A DNA stretch of 64,000 nt, from the NCBI GenBank assembly GCA_031213475.1, contig JARUPZ010000004.1, positions 5,217,169 to 5,281,168 of the forward strand, given 5' to 3'. The DNA is from Nereocystis luetkeana (Eukaryota > Sar > Phaeophyceae > Laminariales > Laminariaceae). Shown piece by piece: positions 55,401 to 64,000 of this stretch. The notes below the pieces were generated by a model. The model saw nothing but the letters and a program-made list of their open reading frames with translations, had not been told where the DNA came from and ran no database searches. The first letter of the stretch is position 1; each line of letters begins with the position of its first letter. A program made the position numbers and the translations under genes.

Positions 55401-58400
55401 TCTTGGCTTCCCGATCGGTAGGCGATCGGTGCCGCAGTCGAGGTGGCAGTTTTGGAACCCGACACTCGTATTGTGGGATTCCGTGTGTATCGAAGGCGTT
55501 CTCTGATAGGCGTAACACATGTTTGTCGGGGACAAAACTTTCTGAGCCACCACGTCACCCTTACCGAGCGCTAGCTGAAGGAGGATCGGTGCCGAGACCG
55601 TGTGGACATGTTTAATATTTTGAAGTGCGTGCCCCACATACTCCAAACATCAGTCGTATCGGTTTGTTTATCGCTATTCAACTTCCCCACTACAACATGG
55701 GGGGATTTCAGGGAGTCCGAACAATTAGGCGAACCTGTATCGTAGAACACCTCATACCATAGTATGCATTGCACGCCTTTTCGGACAGGTTTCTCGGCCA
55801 ACGCATGCTATATATCTCCCACCTCGAAGTCGGTTGCTGGAGGAGTTGGAGAGCTTTCCACAGCGAGGGGTTGTCGTGTAGGACGAGAAATGTAGTCGAT
55901 ACGCCTACCTCACAGGTCTGTGAGCAAGCGCGGAAGTGCCCTCGTACCAAGATATCTCAACGCATTTCGGATGGAGAAAGTGTATCGAACTATATGTATT
56001 TTTTTATTCATTAGGATGCCAACGCCGATTAAATCCCACACTCCAGTTGCCCCGGCCACCTTCGATGTGTCGCGTCGGTGCCGCACAGGGATATCTCCAG
56101 AAGTGACTTAACCACGTTTCCCGCCGACAACCTGGCCGACTTCGTTTCGCTCCAGACGCTGTGAGTGGTATAGTTGCATACTGGCACCAGGTATCTGGGA
56201 TATGTTTTGTTGTACTTACCTCATGACTTGTCATAAAACGAATTATGACTTCGTTCTGCGAGATCAGTTTGTTCTTCTGTTCCCATGATGTGCGCACGGG
56301 AGCAGTACAATGGATGCACCAAGAGTGAAATGTTTTCCCATCAACGCCACCAACACTTTTCATCCTTGTTTCCATTGCCGATGCCTCTGTGTCCACGGTA
56401 CAGCGATATCAGCGGTAATCTTCTGATGCTCGAGGCCGGCTACTTCGACGGCCCAATCTCCTTGGAAGATCTGTGAGGGGGAAGATTTATCTTGCGAGAG
56501 GATGAATGAAGCCCCAGCAGGGTTGTTGTAGCCGTACAAAGTAGAAAAACCATGCAATCTGCATCGTACGATTACCTGTAATTTGCCGCGTACGCAATGT
56601 CTATTCTAAGATATTGACATCTGTTTTTTTTTCTGTTTGCCGTACGATATTCCGCGAAGCCACAGCTGACGCTTTGTGCCTTTTTTGTTGGCGGCATTGA
56701 TGGGGAAATGCAAACAAGTTTTAAGAAATCTTTCACGTTTGCAGCCCATGCGCTATTCAGTGGTATGGATGAACGACCATGCACGCATCTTGACGCGTTG
56801 CGCTACACCACATACTTACATGACTAGCATGCCTTCGAAAACCGGCGCACGCATGGCTTGCGCATCGCACCAATCGTACCCCCCCCCTGGTGTCGCTCAT
56901 CGATGCTTGGTGTCGACATGGTAATAACTCGAACAGAACAATATCCATCACCGGCAGTGACTTTGCTTCGGATCTCTTCGAGGGGTTGGCGTCACTTCGA
57001 GCACTGTGAGTGAGCCCGTAGATATTGAATGGATAGTGGCTTCGTCGACAACGAGTGCGCCAAACATACAGCCCACTGGGTGCAGAGTTGCAGATACCGG
57101 CTAATGCGTACAGACGAAGTTGGGTTGCGTACACCTCGCACTGTCTGCCGATGTCGAGCCCGACGCCCTGTGCAGCTATTATTGCGTTTTCACACGTTCG
57201 CAATTTTGGCAGGGAATCCCGTTGGATTGTTGTCGGTTTGTCCCTTTCGAATCGACAAACGACTGGAACAAGAACCCCCCTCGTCTGTTGCGTACTGGGA
57301 GTGTTGCCTGTAGTATAGTCTACGCTTGTCGATCGTCGCTGCCGTGGGAGGTTAGTGGTGCTTCTGTCGTTCTGAAATGTTGTCTGTCACCATTTTAGCC
57401 ATAGCACGACGAGCGTTTCCCCAGGTAGGTGCCGATGGGAACCGATAAATTTTGAGAATATACCGAGTGAGCATTTAGTACGTACACCTCGTCGCCCGCA
57501 AACCTTTTCTTTTCCCATGTCGTGCATACGCGCGACTCAGTCACGCCATGATTGGCGACTCCCTTTTCGGCAAGCAAAGTTTTTCCTTTGTTCTACCTCG
57601 TGTGTCGGTAGAACAGCAACGGTGCAACCGGCAGACCCTTGTAGCTCCAGCCGACGCCCTCCACCGTGCCATTCAATGTGACGATTTACCGGCTGTACGA
57701 ATATATGGTTGGTTTTGAGATCTCGCATTTCAGAAATGATGTTTATATCTGTTTACACTTCACCCCAGCTCACCAACATACGGTCGATCGTTTGTGTTTA
57801 TACGGACCGCAGAAACTCGTGGTTTCCTCCACACGGTTTGCGCTACTAGAGACGCGGTGGTAAACAAAATTCATTTTTTCTCATGTGTCAGACGTGCGTT
57901 TCGCCATGTGCCCGGTATTGTGATAATTCCAACGATATTTTCCTTTTTCTACTGAAACTCCAACAGCACTATATTTGTTCTTTGACAGAGTCCGGAATAT
58001 GCACGACGCGCTCGACTTATCAAGTGTCGTGGTATATTTGTTTCTCACACGCAATATCTGCTTTCATACTCGCCCATTCTGAGATAGACGATGGGATTGT
58101 CCCATAATTTACACCCAGCCATACCACCCGTCGAACCGCTAACAAAATATCTGGCATACAATCTTTGTGGATTCCCAACTACACTTACGGACAAATGTCT
58201 ACGTACGTTCCAAGTCACGCTCACCCTTTGTGTTTTGCTGTCTCCTTTTGGCCGCCCCTTGCTTCGTCACGTACCAGGAGTATATCAGGACCTGTACCCA
58301 CCTTGCCCCCAGGCGCCTTCGACGATTTGACATCTCTTACATCACTGTGAGTGATGCAATTGAATCACTATAGATTCTTCAGTGGAGCAGCTTCCAATCC

Positions 58401-61400
58401 CAGTATCAGCATTGAGCGAGCACCATGGCAGGTTGTAACGCAAATAAATGGGGATGTGTGTCTGCCGCCGCAGAGAGGTACACGGGAGTGGGGACGAAGA
58501 GCCTCAATGTACTCCCTTCGAAGTGAAGCGACAAACCTTTGTGGTGCATCCGTGTTTCGTCCGGTAATAATTTGGTGCATGCTATTATTATCGAACGCTA
58601 AAATTCCTGCCCCGTCCACGTAGGAGTTTCGTTGAGCGTCTGTGAGATGTTGAGCAAAATGTATTATTTAGCAATATTCATAGCCGAGCAGAGAACTGAC
58701 CGTCTTGTTCGATGTTTTGGTACTTCAGAATAATTCCCCGCGCGCTTTGGTTCCTACCGGTAAACCGAAGAGTGAAGAGGGCTTCCGACATGACCGCCAT
58801 CGTTCTCATTCTGTGACATTTCGCTTCGTATCAGGTCACTGTATCTTCAATCATTGACTACGCTGGAAGTGGGAGCGTTCCAGGCCCTGCCGACACTGCA
58901 ATTCCTGTGAGAGCAACCCTAACGCGGTATCTCCACTCGACCATACCCTCGCTGTTTTTGGCTCGGTAAGGTTTCATCACGCTGGTCGTCAATTTGGAAT
59001 CTGAGGATGGTTCGAAATATTTCAGATTGAGGCCCTCGTGTATAAAATAAGTATAATGAACTCATGTACTCTATAGAGTATACAGGGTGATTGTGCCAAG
59101 TGTCAACGCTGGTCCCGCGCCTTGGCGTCGCATGCCGCTATGCAAACCGAATCGAGTCGAGTCTGGCATCTACTGAAGTATGGTTTTCCAAAACGAACGA
59201 TGTCGAGCGTTCCGATTACACCAATTAAGAATCACGTCCATCGACTTTGCCCATATCGTCCGCACAACAAGCCTCCCACGCTGTCCTCTGATTCTGTTTT
59301 CATGATTTCACGAGCACAAATCCTGTACGGTCTATGCCATTGGACAGGATGCTCGTATTTCATCACCATCGATAAACCACACGTATATGTCCCCAGACAG
59401 AATATACCAACTGCAATATAAACCCGCACACATGTGCTAAGGTATCGCTTTCGTGCTGGGCATTAGGTACAGGTATCGAGTCCTCGCCATGGATATACGT
59501 GTAGGATGGATTTTAGTGAGAGCTCGACCAACGTAAATTTCACCATCCAGTAGAGATCATCGGCAATTCTAAGAACACCTCATATTCCTGACATTTCGCG
59601 GCTTCGATTTATCTTATTCAGCTGTTTTTTTCGAGGCATGGCTGATGTCTTGTATTTGTACATCCCGCTTATGTTACACATCACCGCAGCTCATGGCAAT
59701 ATATGTTATCGAGCTTAGACATACTCGACCGTACACCAGAACGTTTTTCAATCCGAGACAAGAAGATCAACGTCGATCTACCGTGTATATATTTCTAAAA
59801 ACGTAGACGAACGTTGTGCCGAATACCCAGCGCCCAGGTACGCTCGTACTCTAGAATAAAACTCGATAGTGGTATACGGTAGAGGCTGAACCATGCGACT
59901 GATGTATCACGTTGAATCGGCGTCACTTGCGACGCATGCCATGAAGGGGATGTGATTGCTGCTTTGTGTACGCCCAATGAAGTTTCTCGGTCAGCTTTCG
60001 GACAGTACGATCGCATACACTATCCATGCTGTGGAGTCTTGCATTTGATTTGAACTTGTAATACCCAACATCAAGTGGGCATCTACGGGAATAGGGAGAA
60101 TGACACCGTTGGACTTCGTGCATCGCCCATTTTATCAAGTCGCTGTGCTCCCGCTTCAAGACGGTGATAACAAACGCCTGTAATTCCTGCTGCCAGTGGA
60201 ATAAGTGAGACTGCCATTTTCGGTACGCGCGCTGAAGCTACAAACCAAACCTGCAACCGACTATGGGAGGGACATTTTTCAGGGTGATGTCGTTTAGTGT
60301 AGATGACCGAAGTGTGCATTAAAATGAAACTAAAGAGGGCCTTCTACCTTGTCGTGTTTCTGATCGACGATGTTGCGTGCCGCCTATCCAGGGATATTTC
60401 AGGAAGCCAACTGCCAACTTTGTCAGCCGGTGTCTTCAACGGCTTGTCGTCTCTTGCATCGTTGTGAGTAATGCAATACATATAGTCTTCGATTCAGGAC
60501 AATTTCCCCGTAATCGCGGTATCGCGCGGAAGGGCTTGCGCCCTGGCGGGCTCTAGCGTCAAACAGAAATGGGTTCGCTGAAAAGCGTCGGGACGACGTG
60601 GCTCCGTGATATATTCTTGAATTATAGAAATACGTCTTTGGATCAATATTGATTAATCAAACGCGTGACGTATATAGGGTGACATGTGTATATGGGATAT
60701 AGGCCAGCATGTGTGCCTCGGATCCTGAATGTCTGACCCGCCGTCCGCCTATGTGTTCGGTCGATCTCTTCGTGGCTGCAAATATGGGATGTCAATTATT
60801 ATTCGGGTTGCGACACTTTCAAGATGGAACTGACTAACTGTTTTACCGGGTTTTTTTTGTGCTTGCAGAGTTTTGAACACACCGATTTTCCGCATGCTGT
60901 GCTTTCAATGGGTTAGCCCCACGTGAAGGGGGGATCTGACGTAAATGTCATCGTTGTGTTGACTTCCTCGCCCGTTTCGTACCAGGTCTCTGTCGCTTGG
61001 TTTGAATCGGCTGGAATCAGGAACGTTCCAGGCCCTACCGACATTGAAAACCCTGTGAGATCAAACATTATGCAATATCCACTCCCATCCTCCACCCCCG
61101 GATCATTGACTGGGTAACGTCTTTCCTACAGCCGATGTCTTTAGAGACTTGAAACAGTTTACTGCTCCTCGGAATGCCCGCTCTGTTGGTGTGTAGAGTA
61201 CACACGAACCTTCCAAACATCTCGACCGGGTAAACAAGCCAAGGTGGGACACCGGTTCCGAGAATTGGCGTCTCATACGTCTGTTCAAGCGAAGCCGCGT
61301 CGAGTGGGCATCTAGTGCGGGCCAGACGATACAACACTGGCCAGAGATTCAACTGCACCTGGTACTCGATTTCACTCCAGGATATACTCTACCTGGTATG

Positions 61401-64000
61401 GCCTCGCAAGCCGCTCACGGTGTTGTCTTAACCCACAGGCTGGAAAAGAATAGTGTTTGTGCCATTCGATGATGTACAAATTATAACTTCATCATCAATC
61501 ACTCACACGTGAATATTTCCAGACACAAGAAAAAAAAGCCTTAAAAGGAACGAAAACATCGAATTTGTATCTGGCATCATCAGGTGTCGATGTCGCGGCA
61601 TCGCGAAGGTATTGTTTTTAGAATTCGACCAACATCAATGCCACCAACACACTGCGCGTTTGCGGAACCTCTAGAACTTCCATCTGGTGATTTTTCTGCA
61701 GCTATTAAAACTGCGGTATGATTCTTTGAACATATTTTTTCGATCTGAACGATGGGTGCTCTCTGCTGCGGGTTTTTTTGCATATTTTCTTCACTGCTAC
61801 CTTTCACAGTTTTTACTGCAGCTATCAAAACTGCGGCATGATTTTTCGAACATAATATTTTGATCTGAACGATGGGTGCTCTCTGCTGCGGGTTTTTGCA
61901 TATTTTCCTCTCTGCTACCTTTCACTATCCACTGCAGCTTATTGGATCCTGTGTTTCCGAGACCTCACAAGCGAACCGCCAACCGAAACTCAGTAAAGCC
62001 GAGTGCACATCACGACTCAATCATGAACGCCAAACCAGATCATTATGGTAGTTCACACATGCGTTGGTGCCATCTACTCAGTACTTCGCTATGCCTGTCC
62101 GCTAGACAGAGTTCTGCTCGGATTGTCGAGTACAGCCACCGGGTTGTGGAGGCTGCACTTTGCGACGGTTGCTTCTACGTGTTTGAGGGCTAAACCTGCA
62201 TTTCACGACCTCAACGTGTCTCAGGAAGGGTTGCCATCACCACAGTATTGTTGGTATTGGACGAGATTGCCGCTTTGTGTGCGATGAGCGACGGTGCTTG
62301 TCCAGCCTGCGACCGAGAACCTTGCATATAGCTTACATGAGCGCGTTTTCACTTGGGTTTTAACGGGGCAAAACGTCGTCTAATTGACAGCGTACAGTTC
62401 TGATATTGTTATACTCCATCGATCGTCCGATCAATCCATTCACCGTCTTCCATCTTGTTGACTACCATAGAATATCCCCGCAATTCCGGCCGCCAGGATC
62501 CCTTTCGGTATATAGATGAGCCCATCGTTTTCTGTCTGTAGATGCATGCCGATGTTGAGATAGAGCGCAAGGCCGATGCAAAGAGGATCACGAGCTGCTG
62601 TGAGGGAGTGCTCGTGGGTCAAACGCAATTCTGAGTAGACAGGAACCAGCTGAACGTGCCAACGCGGCGTATCAGTACAGCCATCTTGGTTTGGGTTCCG
62701 ATAAAGAATCTAGACGGTAACGCTAACCGGACACCCGCGGGTACGAACTTGCGTGGTGCATCAACCCGTCTATTTTTCCTCGTCATCTTATTTCCACGAG
62801 TGAACATCGAGTGGACATTATACGTTGACGGTATCGTTGAAGGTCTCCTATTTCACTCGGGGGTTGACCCTCAGTTCGTTGACTACTGTAAATCAACCGA
62901 TGTTCGAGGGCATGCCTAGAAAGCTTCTTACAGGATCGACAGCAATAGCCTCGAACACCGGCACATGCGTTGAGTCCGGAGATGTGTATTATACGGAATT
63001 CCTGTTGTAGAGTGCATGCGGCCCTCTTTTTTTCAGATGGATACGGTCGCGTCCTTGTAGGGATTACTCGACTTTCTGCTTGACTTTATGAGCAAGTGTT
63101 TGAATGATATCGGGTAATCACGGTTGGGCCTACGTGGTGTTTTCGGTATATGCTTCGACTGGCTTGGTTATACTCGTCATACTGTTTCAATGGGTGGGCA
63201 CACTACACTTGAATGGAGCCGTTGCCGTCATGGAGCCGCTGGTTGCATCAATTCAAGGCCCCTAATTTGACAATTACTGCGACAGAAAGCCTAAACGAGG
63301 GCACGGTGTCTTTTGGAAACATTGTGAGAGGAACTAAGCATTCTCTTCAGTCAGAAAACGTGCATCGTTTGTATCGGGTTATGTCTACAGGGGTTGTGCC
63401 CTTTGTAGAGAAGAAACGGTATTTTTTTCCGACGACGGCCGACCGTCGATATAAAACATAGTTGTATATAAAATATTAAAAGGGAAACCGTACCAAGCTC
63501 CTAAACAGTCATCATCGCGTTCGTGTTGCGTGCAGCGCTAAGGTCCTATTCTTTCTATTTGTTGTACGCCCGCGGAAGGTAGCAGTCGGAGCTGCCACCG
63601 ATTGACTTCGATAAGCAATACTGTTGTTTGTTCATATTCCGTCCGACGTATGCCCATGACCGTAGCATTGAGCGCCGCCTGCCCGTCGATGACTTCTGTT
63701 GACCATCACTTGCATAAGAATACATCAAGGATGTGTTGGGAAATGGGTTGACTGCCTTGGCTAAAGGGGCATTCGACGCTTTGGCGTCTCTTACAACGAT
63801 TTAGATGATGCGATAGGAACGATATGGATTGTGCGCTAATACCTTCAAACCTCAATATCGTTGATGAGCGTGCACCAATGCAGGTTCTATTAATAGCACG
63901 AATCGATAGTTTCGCCCGCTGTAGATGATTGTGGTGGCGAGGCGAGGTGGCGTAGCCGCTTGCTCGTATTTGGAACTGAACTTGCCGTACGAGCTAGGTA
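46311..64000 (+). CDS. LRR gene, one repeat per exon (5' part, runs off window)
   Basis: Spliced gene with a start exon (46311-46414) and seventeen LRR exons ending at 46933, 47561, 48049, 48874, 49375, 50208, 50865, 52302, 52945, 53654, 56160, 56472, 57005, 58346, 58906, 60463 and 61054. Together they give 1313 nt, about 437 residues, in one frame. Each LRR exon is 69, 72 or 75 nt, begins with one base and ends with two bases of a split Leu codon (phase 2-2), and has AG/GT borders, mostly GTGAGT. The repeat is L-x-L-x-x-N-x-L-x-x-(L/I)-P-x-G-x-F-x-G-L-x-x-L-x-x-L. LRR proteins bind ligands; no signal peptide is visible, so a cytosolic role is likely. The plan matches brown-algal LRR-ROCO receptor candidates. 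The downstream domain is outside the window, so the family name is an inference. Confidence 0.8.
46862..46933 (+). CDS. LRR gene exon 2
   Basis: 72 nt, acceptor CCCAG, donor CTT|GTGAGT. Reads (L)NLRRNDLDNIPPGFFEGF + DALTDL, a canonical repeat with the Asn ladder position and PxGFFEG. Confidence 0.85.
47493..47561 (+). CDS. LRR gene exon 3
   Basis: 69 nt, acceptor TGCAG, donor ACT|GTGAGC. Reads (L)DMDLNELTPQAGTF + RGLTALDSL. One residue shorter than the canonical repeat, with the loss between LTP and AG. Confidence 0.8.
47978..48049 (+). CDS. LRR gene exon 4
   Basis: 72 nt, acceptor CATAG, donor CCT|GTAAGC (the only GTAAG donor). Reads (L)ILTRNGITSLPSGFFEG + MDSLRHL. Confidence 0.82.
48424..48475 (+). 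pseudogene. Decayed LRR exon in intron 4
   Basis: After a good acceptor (TTTGCAG) the sequence GTCCCCGACGGTTCCTCGAG resembles the PDGFFEG part of an LRR exon, and CTCTGACCGTGCTGTT resembles its end. Frameshifts, a stop and loss of the GTGAGT donor show that it is dead. Confidence 0.45.
48806..48874 (+). CDS. LRR gene exon 5
   Basis: 69 nt from acceptor GCCAG. Reads (L)DLFRNNIELAAGDF + MNATSLEVL, donor ACT|GTGAGA. A second acceptor 12 nt inside (TTCAG) would also keep the frame but cut the repeat, so the longer form is preferred. Confidence 0.8.
49304..49375 (+). CDS. LRR gene exon 6
   Basis: 72 nt, acceptor AACAG, donor CCT|GTGAGT. Reads (L)LMRDTIAGSLPSGVF + EGLDSLTTL. Confidence 0.82.
49480..49650 (+). 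repeat. Duplicated intron block, copy 1 (intron 6)
   Basis: About 170 bp with GAAGGCGTTCT, CTTTCTGAG-CACCACG, CCCT-ACCG-GCGC-AG-TGAAGGAGG and TTTTGAAGTGC-TG-CCCACA-ACT-CAAA in the same order and orientation as 55490-55660 in intron 11. It lies 490-660 bp before the next LRR exon in both cases. Confidence 0.75.
50137..50208 (+). CDS. LRR gene exon 7
   Basis: 72 nt, acceptor ACCAG, donor GCT|GTGAGT. Reads (L)DINENRLTALPFGVF + DGLPDLQEL, the most canonical repeat in the gene. Confidence 0.88.
50794..50865 (+). CDS. LRR gene exon 8
   Basis: 72 nt, acceptor ACCAG, donor ACT|GTGAGT. Reads (L)VLSNNLIAALPDGIF + GDLPSLREL. Closely related to exon 7. Confidence 0.88.
51195..51380 (+). repeat. Interspersed repeat R1, copy 3, in intron 8
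   Basis: A worn copy sharing TTTTTTTCTGAATGACGGGG, CCCAAAAATATT and GTCAGTTGTCGGGTGAAACA + TGGAGC with 18985 (reverse) and 35080. It is one of the few dispersed repeats inside the LRR gene. Confidence 0.45.
52231..52302 (+). CDS. LRR gene exon 9
   Basis: 72 nt, acceptor ACCAG, donor TCT|GTGAGT. Reads (L)NVRSNNFVNWTAGIL + DGSTSLTHL; the Pro before x-G is replaced by Thr. The downstream flank (GTGAGTGACGCGATGTATCA) resembles those of exons 15 and 17. Confidence 0.8.
52874..52945 (+). CDS. LRR gene exon 10
   Basis: 72 nt, acceptor TACAG, donor CTT|GTGAGT. Reads (L)RLGDMRFLNLEAGTF + DGTPNLEFL; the Asn of the LxxN box is Asp here. Confidence 0.8.
53323..53458. mobile_element. MITE-2 copy in intron 10, with extra end fragment
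   Basis: A full MITE-2 (53354-53458) between TA dinucleotides, TTACACGCGACCATGATAAA at the left and, reversed, GTACGGGCGACCATAATGAA at the right. It is preceded by a 31-bp partial left end (TTACGGGGGACCATAGTAGT...) also after TA. It lies about 120 bp before exon 11, inside the intron only. Confidence 0.75.
53580..53654 (+). CDS. LRR gene exon 11
   Basis: 75 nt, the only 25-codon repeat, acceptor CCCAG, donor ATT|GTGAGT. Reads (L)DFSFNSGAILPAGIF + DPIAGSLKTL; one residue is inserted before SLKTL. Confidence 0.8.
55490..55660 (+). repeat. Duplicated intron block, copy 2 (intron 11)
   Basis: Homologous to 49480-49650: GAAGGCGTTCTCTGATAGGC, AAACTTTCTGAGCCACCACG, TAGCTGAAGGAGG and TTTTGAAGTGCGTGCCCACA-type blocks occur in the same order. 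Both blocks end at a TCAGTCGTATCG stretch. It lies about 430 bp before exon 12. Confidence 0.75.
55880..55920 (+). pseudogene. Possible LRR exon stub in intron 11
   Basis: CTACCTCACAGGTCTGTGAGC looks like the last few codons of an LRR exon (YLTGL) with its donor, but the rest of the repeat is absent. Weak. Confidence 0.25.
56089..56160 (+). CDS. LRR gene exon 12
   Basis: 72 nt, acceptor CACAG, donor GCT|GTGAGT. Reads (L)DISRSDLTTFPADNL + ADFVSLQTL; the Asn ladder residue is Ser and G-x-F is D-N-L. Confidence 0.8.
56404..56472 (+). CDS. LRR gene exon 13
   Basis: 69 nt, acceptor TACAG, donor TCT|GTGAGG. Reads (L)DISGNLLMLEAGYF + DGPISLEDL. The shortest intron of the gene (243 bp) precedes it. 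Confidence 0.8.
56937..57005 (+). CDS. LRR gene exon 14
   Basis: 69 nt, acceptor AACAG, donor ACT|GTGAGT. Reads (L)TISITGSDFASDLF + EGLASLRAL; the first half is diverged, the FEGLxSLxxL end is clear. Confidence 0.75.
58278..58346 (+). CDS. LRR gene exon 15
   Basis: 69 nt, acceptor ACCAG, donor ACT|GTGAGT. Reads (L)SISGPVPTLPPGAF + DDLTSLTSL. First member of a duplicated exon pair (15-16 and 17-18). Confidence 0.82.
58835..58906 (+). CDS. LRR gene exon 16
   Basis: 72 nt, acceptor ATCAG, donor CCT|GTGAGA. Reads (L)SLYLQSLTTLEVGAF + QALPTLQFL. Very like exon 18, including the CGTTCCAGGCCCT stretch and the GTGAGA donor. Confidence 0.82.
60392..60463 (+). CDS. LRR gene exon 17
   Basis: 72 nt, acceptor TCCAG, donor GTT|GTGAGT. 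Reads (L)DISGSQLPTLSAGVF + NGLSSLASL. Paralogue of exon 15; the intron start GTGAGTAATGCAAT matches GTGAGTGATGCAAT there. Confidence 0.82.
60986..61054 (+). CDS. LRR gene exon 18
   Basis: 69 nt, acceptor ACCAG, donor CCT|GTGAGA. Reads (L)SLSLGLNRLESGTF + QALPTLKTL. Paralogue of exon 16. It is the last LRR exon in the window with both splice sites intact. Confidence 0.82.
61439..61471 (+). pseudogene. LRR exon stub with stop
   Basis: Behind a strong acceptor (TTAACCCACAG) the frame reads (L)LEKNSVCAIR then TGA, like the first third of an LRR followed by loss of the rest. No donor follows. Confidence 0.4.
61691..61926 (+). repeat. 120-bp tandem duplication
   Basis: Two units, 61691-61810 and 61811-61926. 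Both hold CTGCAGCTAT-AAAACTGCGG and GATCTGAACGATGGGTGCTC + TCTGCTGCGGG. They differ by a few substitutions and a T-run length change, so the duplication is fairly recent. It lies in the intron after exon 18. Confidence 0.85.
62864..62929 (+). pseudogene. Decayed LRR exon, splice sites lost
   Basis: Reads LTLSSLTTVNQPMFEGMPRK + LL, which follows the LRR plan (L-x-L...L-x-x-x...MFEGMP-x-L) but has no AG before it and no GT donor after it. Confidence 0.45.
62934..62973 (+). pseudogene. LRR exon stub with stop
   Basis: After acceptor TTACAG the frame reads (L)IDSNSLEHRHMR then TGA, like the first half of an LRR (L-x-I-x-S-N-x-L). The second half is gone. Confidence 0.4.
63730..63804 (+). pseudogene. 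LRR exon with both splice sites mutated
   Basis: Reads DVLGNGLTALAKGAF + DALASLTTI followed by TAG. The acceptor reads ATCAAG where other exons have CAGG, and the donor reads ATTTAGATGATGCG where exon 15 has ACTGTGAGTGATGCA. So the coding part is intact but both borders have changed. If it were somehow used, TAG would end the protein here. Confidence 0.6.

Larger units (their letters stand above)
53655..56088 (+). other. Intron 11, longest intron of the LRR gene
   Basis: 2434 bp. Apart from the duplicated block (55490-55660) and the possible exon stub (55880-55920) nothing is recognised. There is no transposon family in common with the 18-42 kb region. Confidence 0.55.
61055..64000 (+). other. 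Tail of array: decayed exons only
   Basis: Beyond exon 18 only remnants of LRR exons are seen (61439, 62864, 62934, 63730) and a tandem duplication at 61691. The next functional exon, and any ROC/COR or other effector domain, must be beyond base 64000. Confidence 0.5.

Noticed and set aside
57630-57720. Possible exon in intron 14
   Set aside because: Only a CCGACGCCCT match to another intron; no LRR motif or phase-2 borders.
59460-59525. Possible further LRR exon (GGTACAG acceptor, TTTTAGTGAGAGC)
   Set aside because: The sequence between does not follow the LRR pattern and the donor context is poor.
60870-60900. Exon behind the strong acceptor TTTTTTTTGTGCTTGCAG
   Set aside because: Pyrimidine tract and AG are good, but no LRR or donor follows; could be a chance acceptor.

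Overview
The window is eukaryotic nuclear DNA, most probably from a brown alga (Phaeophyceae, Ectocarpus-like). That assignment is an inference. It rests mainly on the gene in the last 18 kb, where each leucine-rich repeat (LRR) sits alone in a 69-75 nt exon bounded by phase-2 introns of about 0.25-2.4 kb. This arrangement is known from the LRR-ROCO and related receptor families of Ectocarpus. There are no operons, ribosome-binding sites or bacterial-type genes, and I saw no CRISPR array or rRNA.

Region 1 (about 1-18 kb) is a graveyard of retroelements. A frameshifted Ty1/copia gag-protease lies on the minus strand at 1-1650 and includes a CCHC zinc knuckle. A frameshifted Ty3/gypsy pol follows at 4.1-6.2 kb (pre-RT, RT with YLDD, RNase H). 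Two LTR-like repeats (261 and 270 bp, TGTTG...CAACA) lie at 6.2 and 15.1 kb. The best-preserved element is a non-LTR retrotransposon (LINE) at 9.48-13.64 kb. Its reverse-transcriptase frame is intact over about 2.45 kb, but its endonuclease is separated from the RT by a nested tRNA-derived SINE. A copia integrase fragment follows the second LTR.

Region 2 (about 18-42 kb) has no gene I can support. It is built of short interspersed and DNA elements: SINE-A (ten copies in the window), SINE-B (three), dead LINE copies, and four kinds of small DNA transposon. These are a hAT-like element of 994 bp with an 8-bp target duplication, a TA-target hairpin MITE, a TTAA-target (piggyBac-like) hairpin MITE, and a roughly 245-bp MITE with GGGTCATT-type ends. 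Several insert into one another, so their relative ages and exact target sites can be read from the sequence.

Region 3 (about 42.3-46.3 kb) has no recognisable gene, only scattered CCGTCCC-type repeats.

Region 4 (46.3-64 kb, running off the window) is the 5' part of an LRR gene. It has a start exon and seventeen clean LRR exons, all with phase-2 boundaries, and several decayed LRR exons among and after them. Every LRR exon can be skipped, added or exchanged without changing the frame. Duplicated exon pairs and duplicated intron blocks show that the array grows by copying exon-plus-intron units. No ROC, COR, NB-ARC or kinase domain is visible; any such domain would have to lie beyond base 64000. 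Transposable elements are sparse here compared with region 2.
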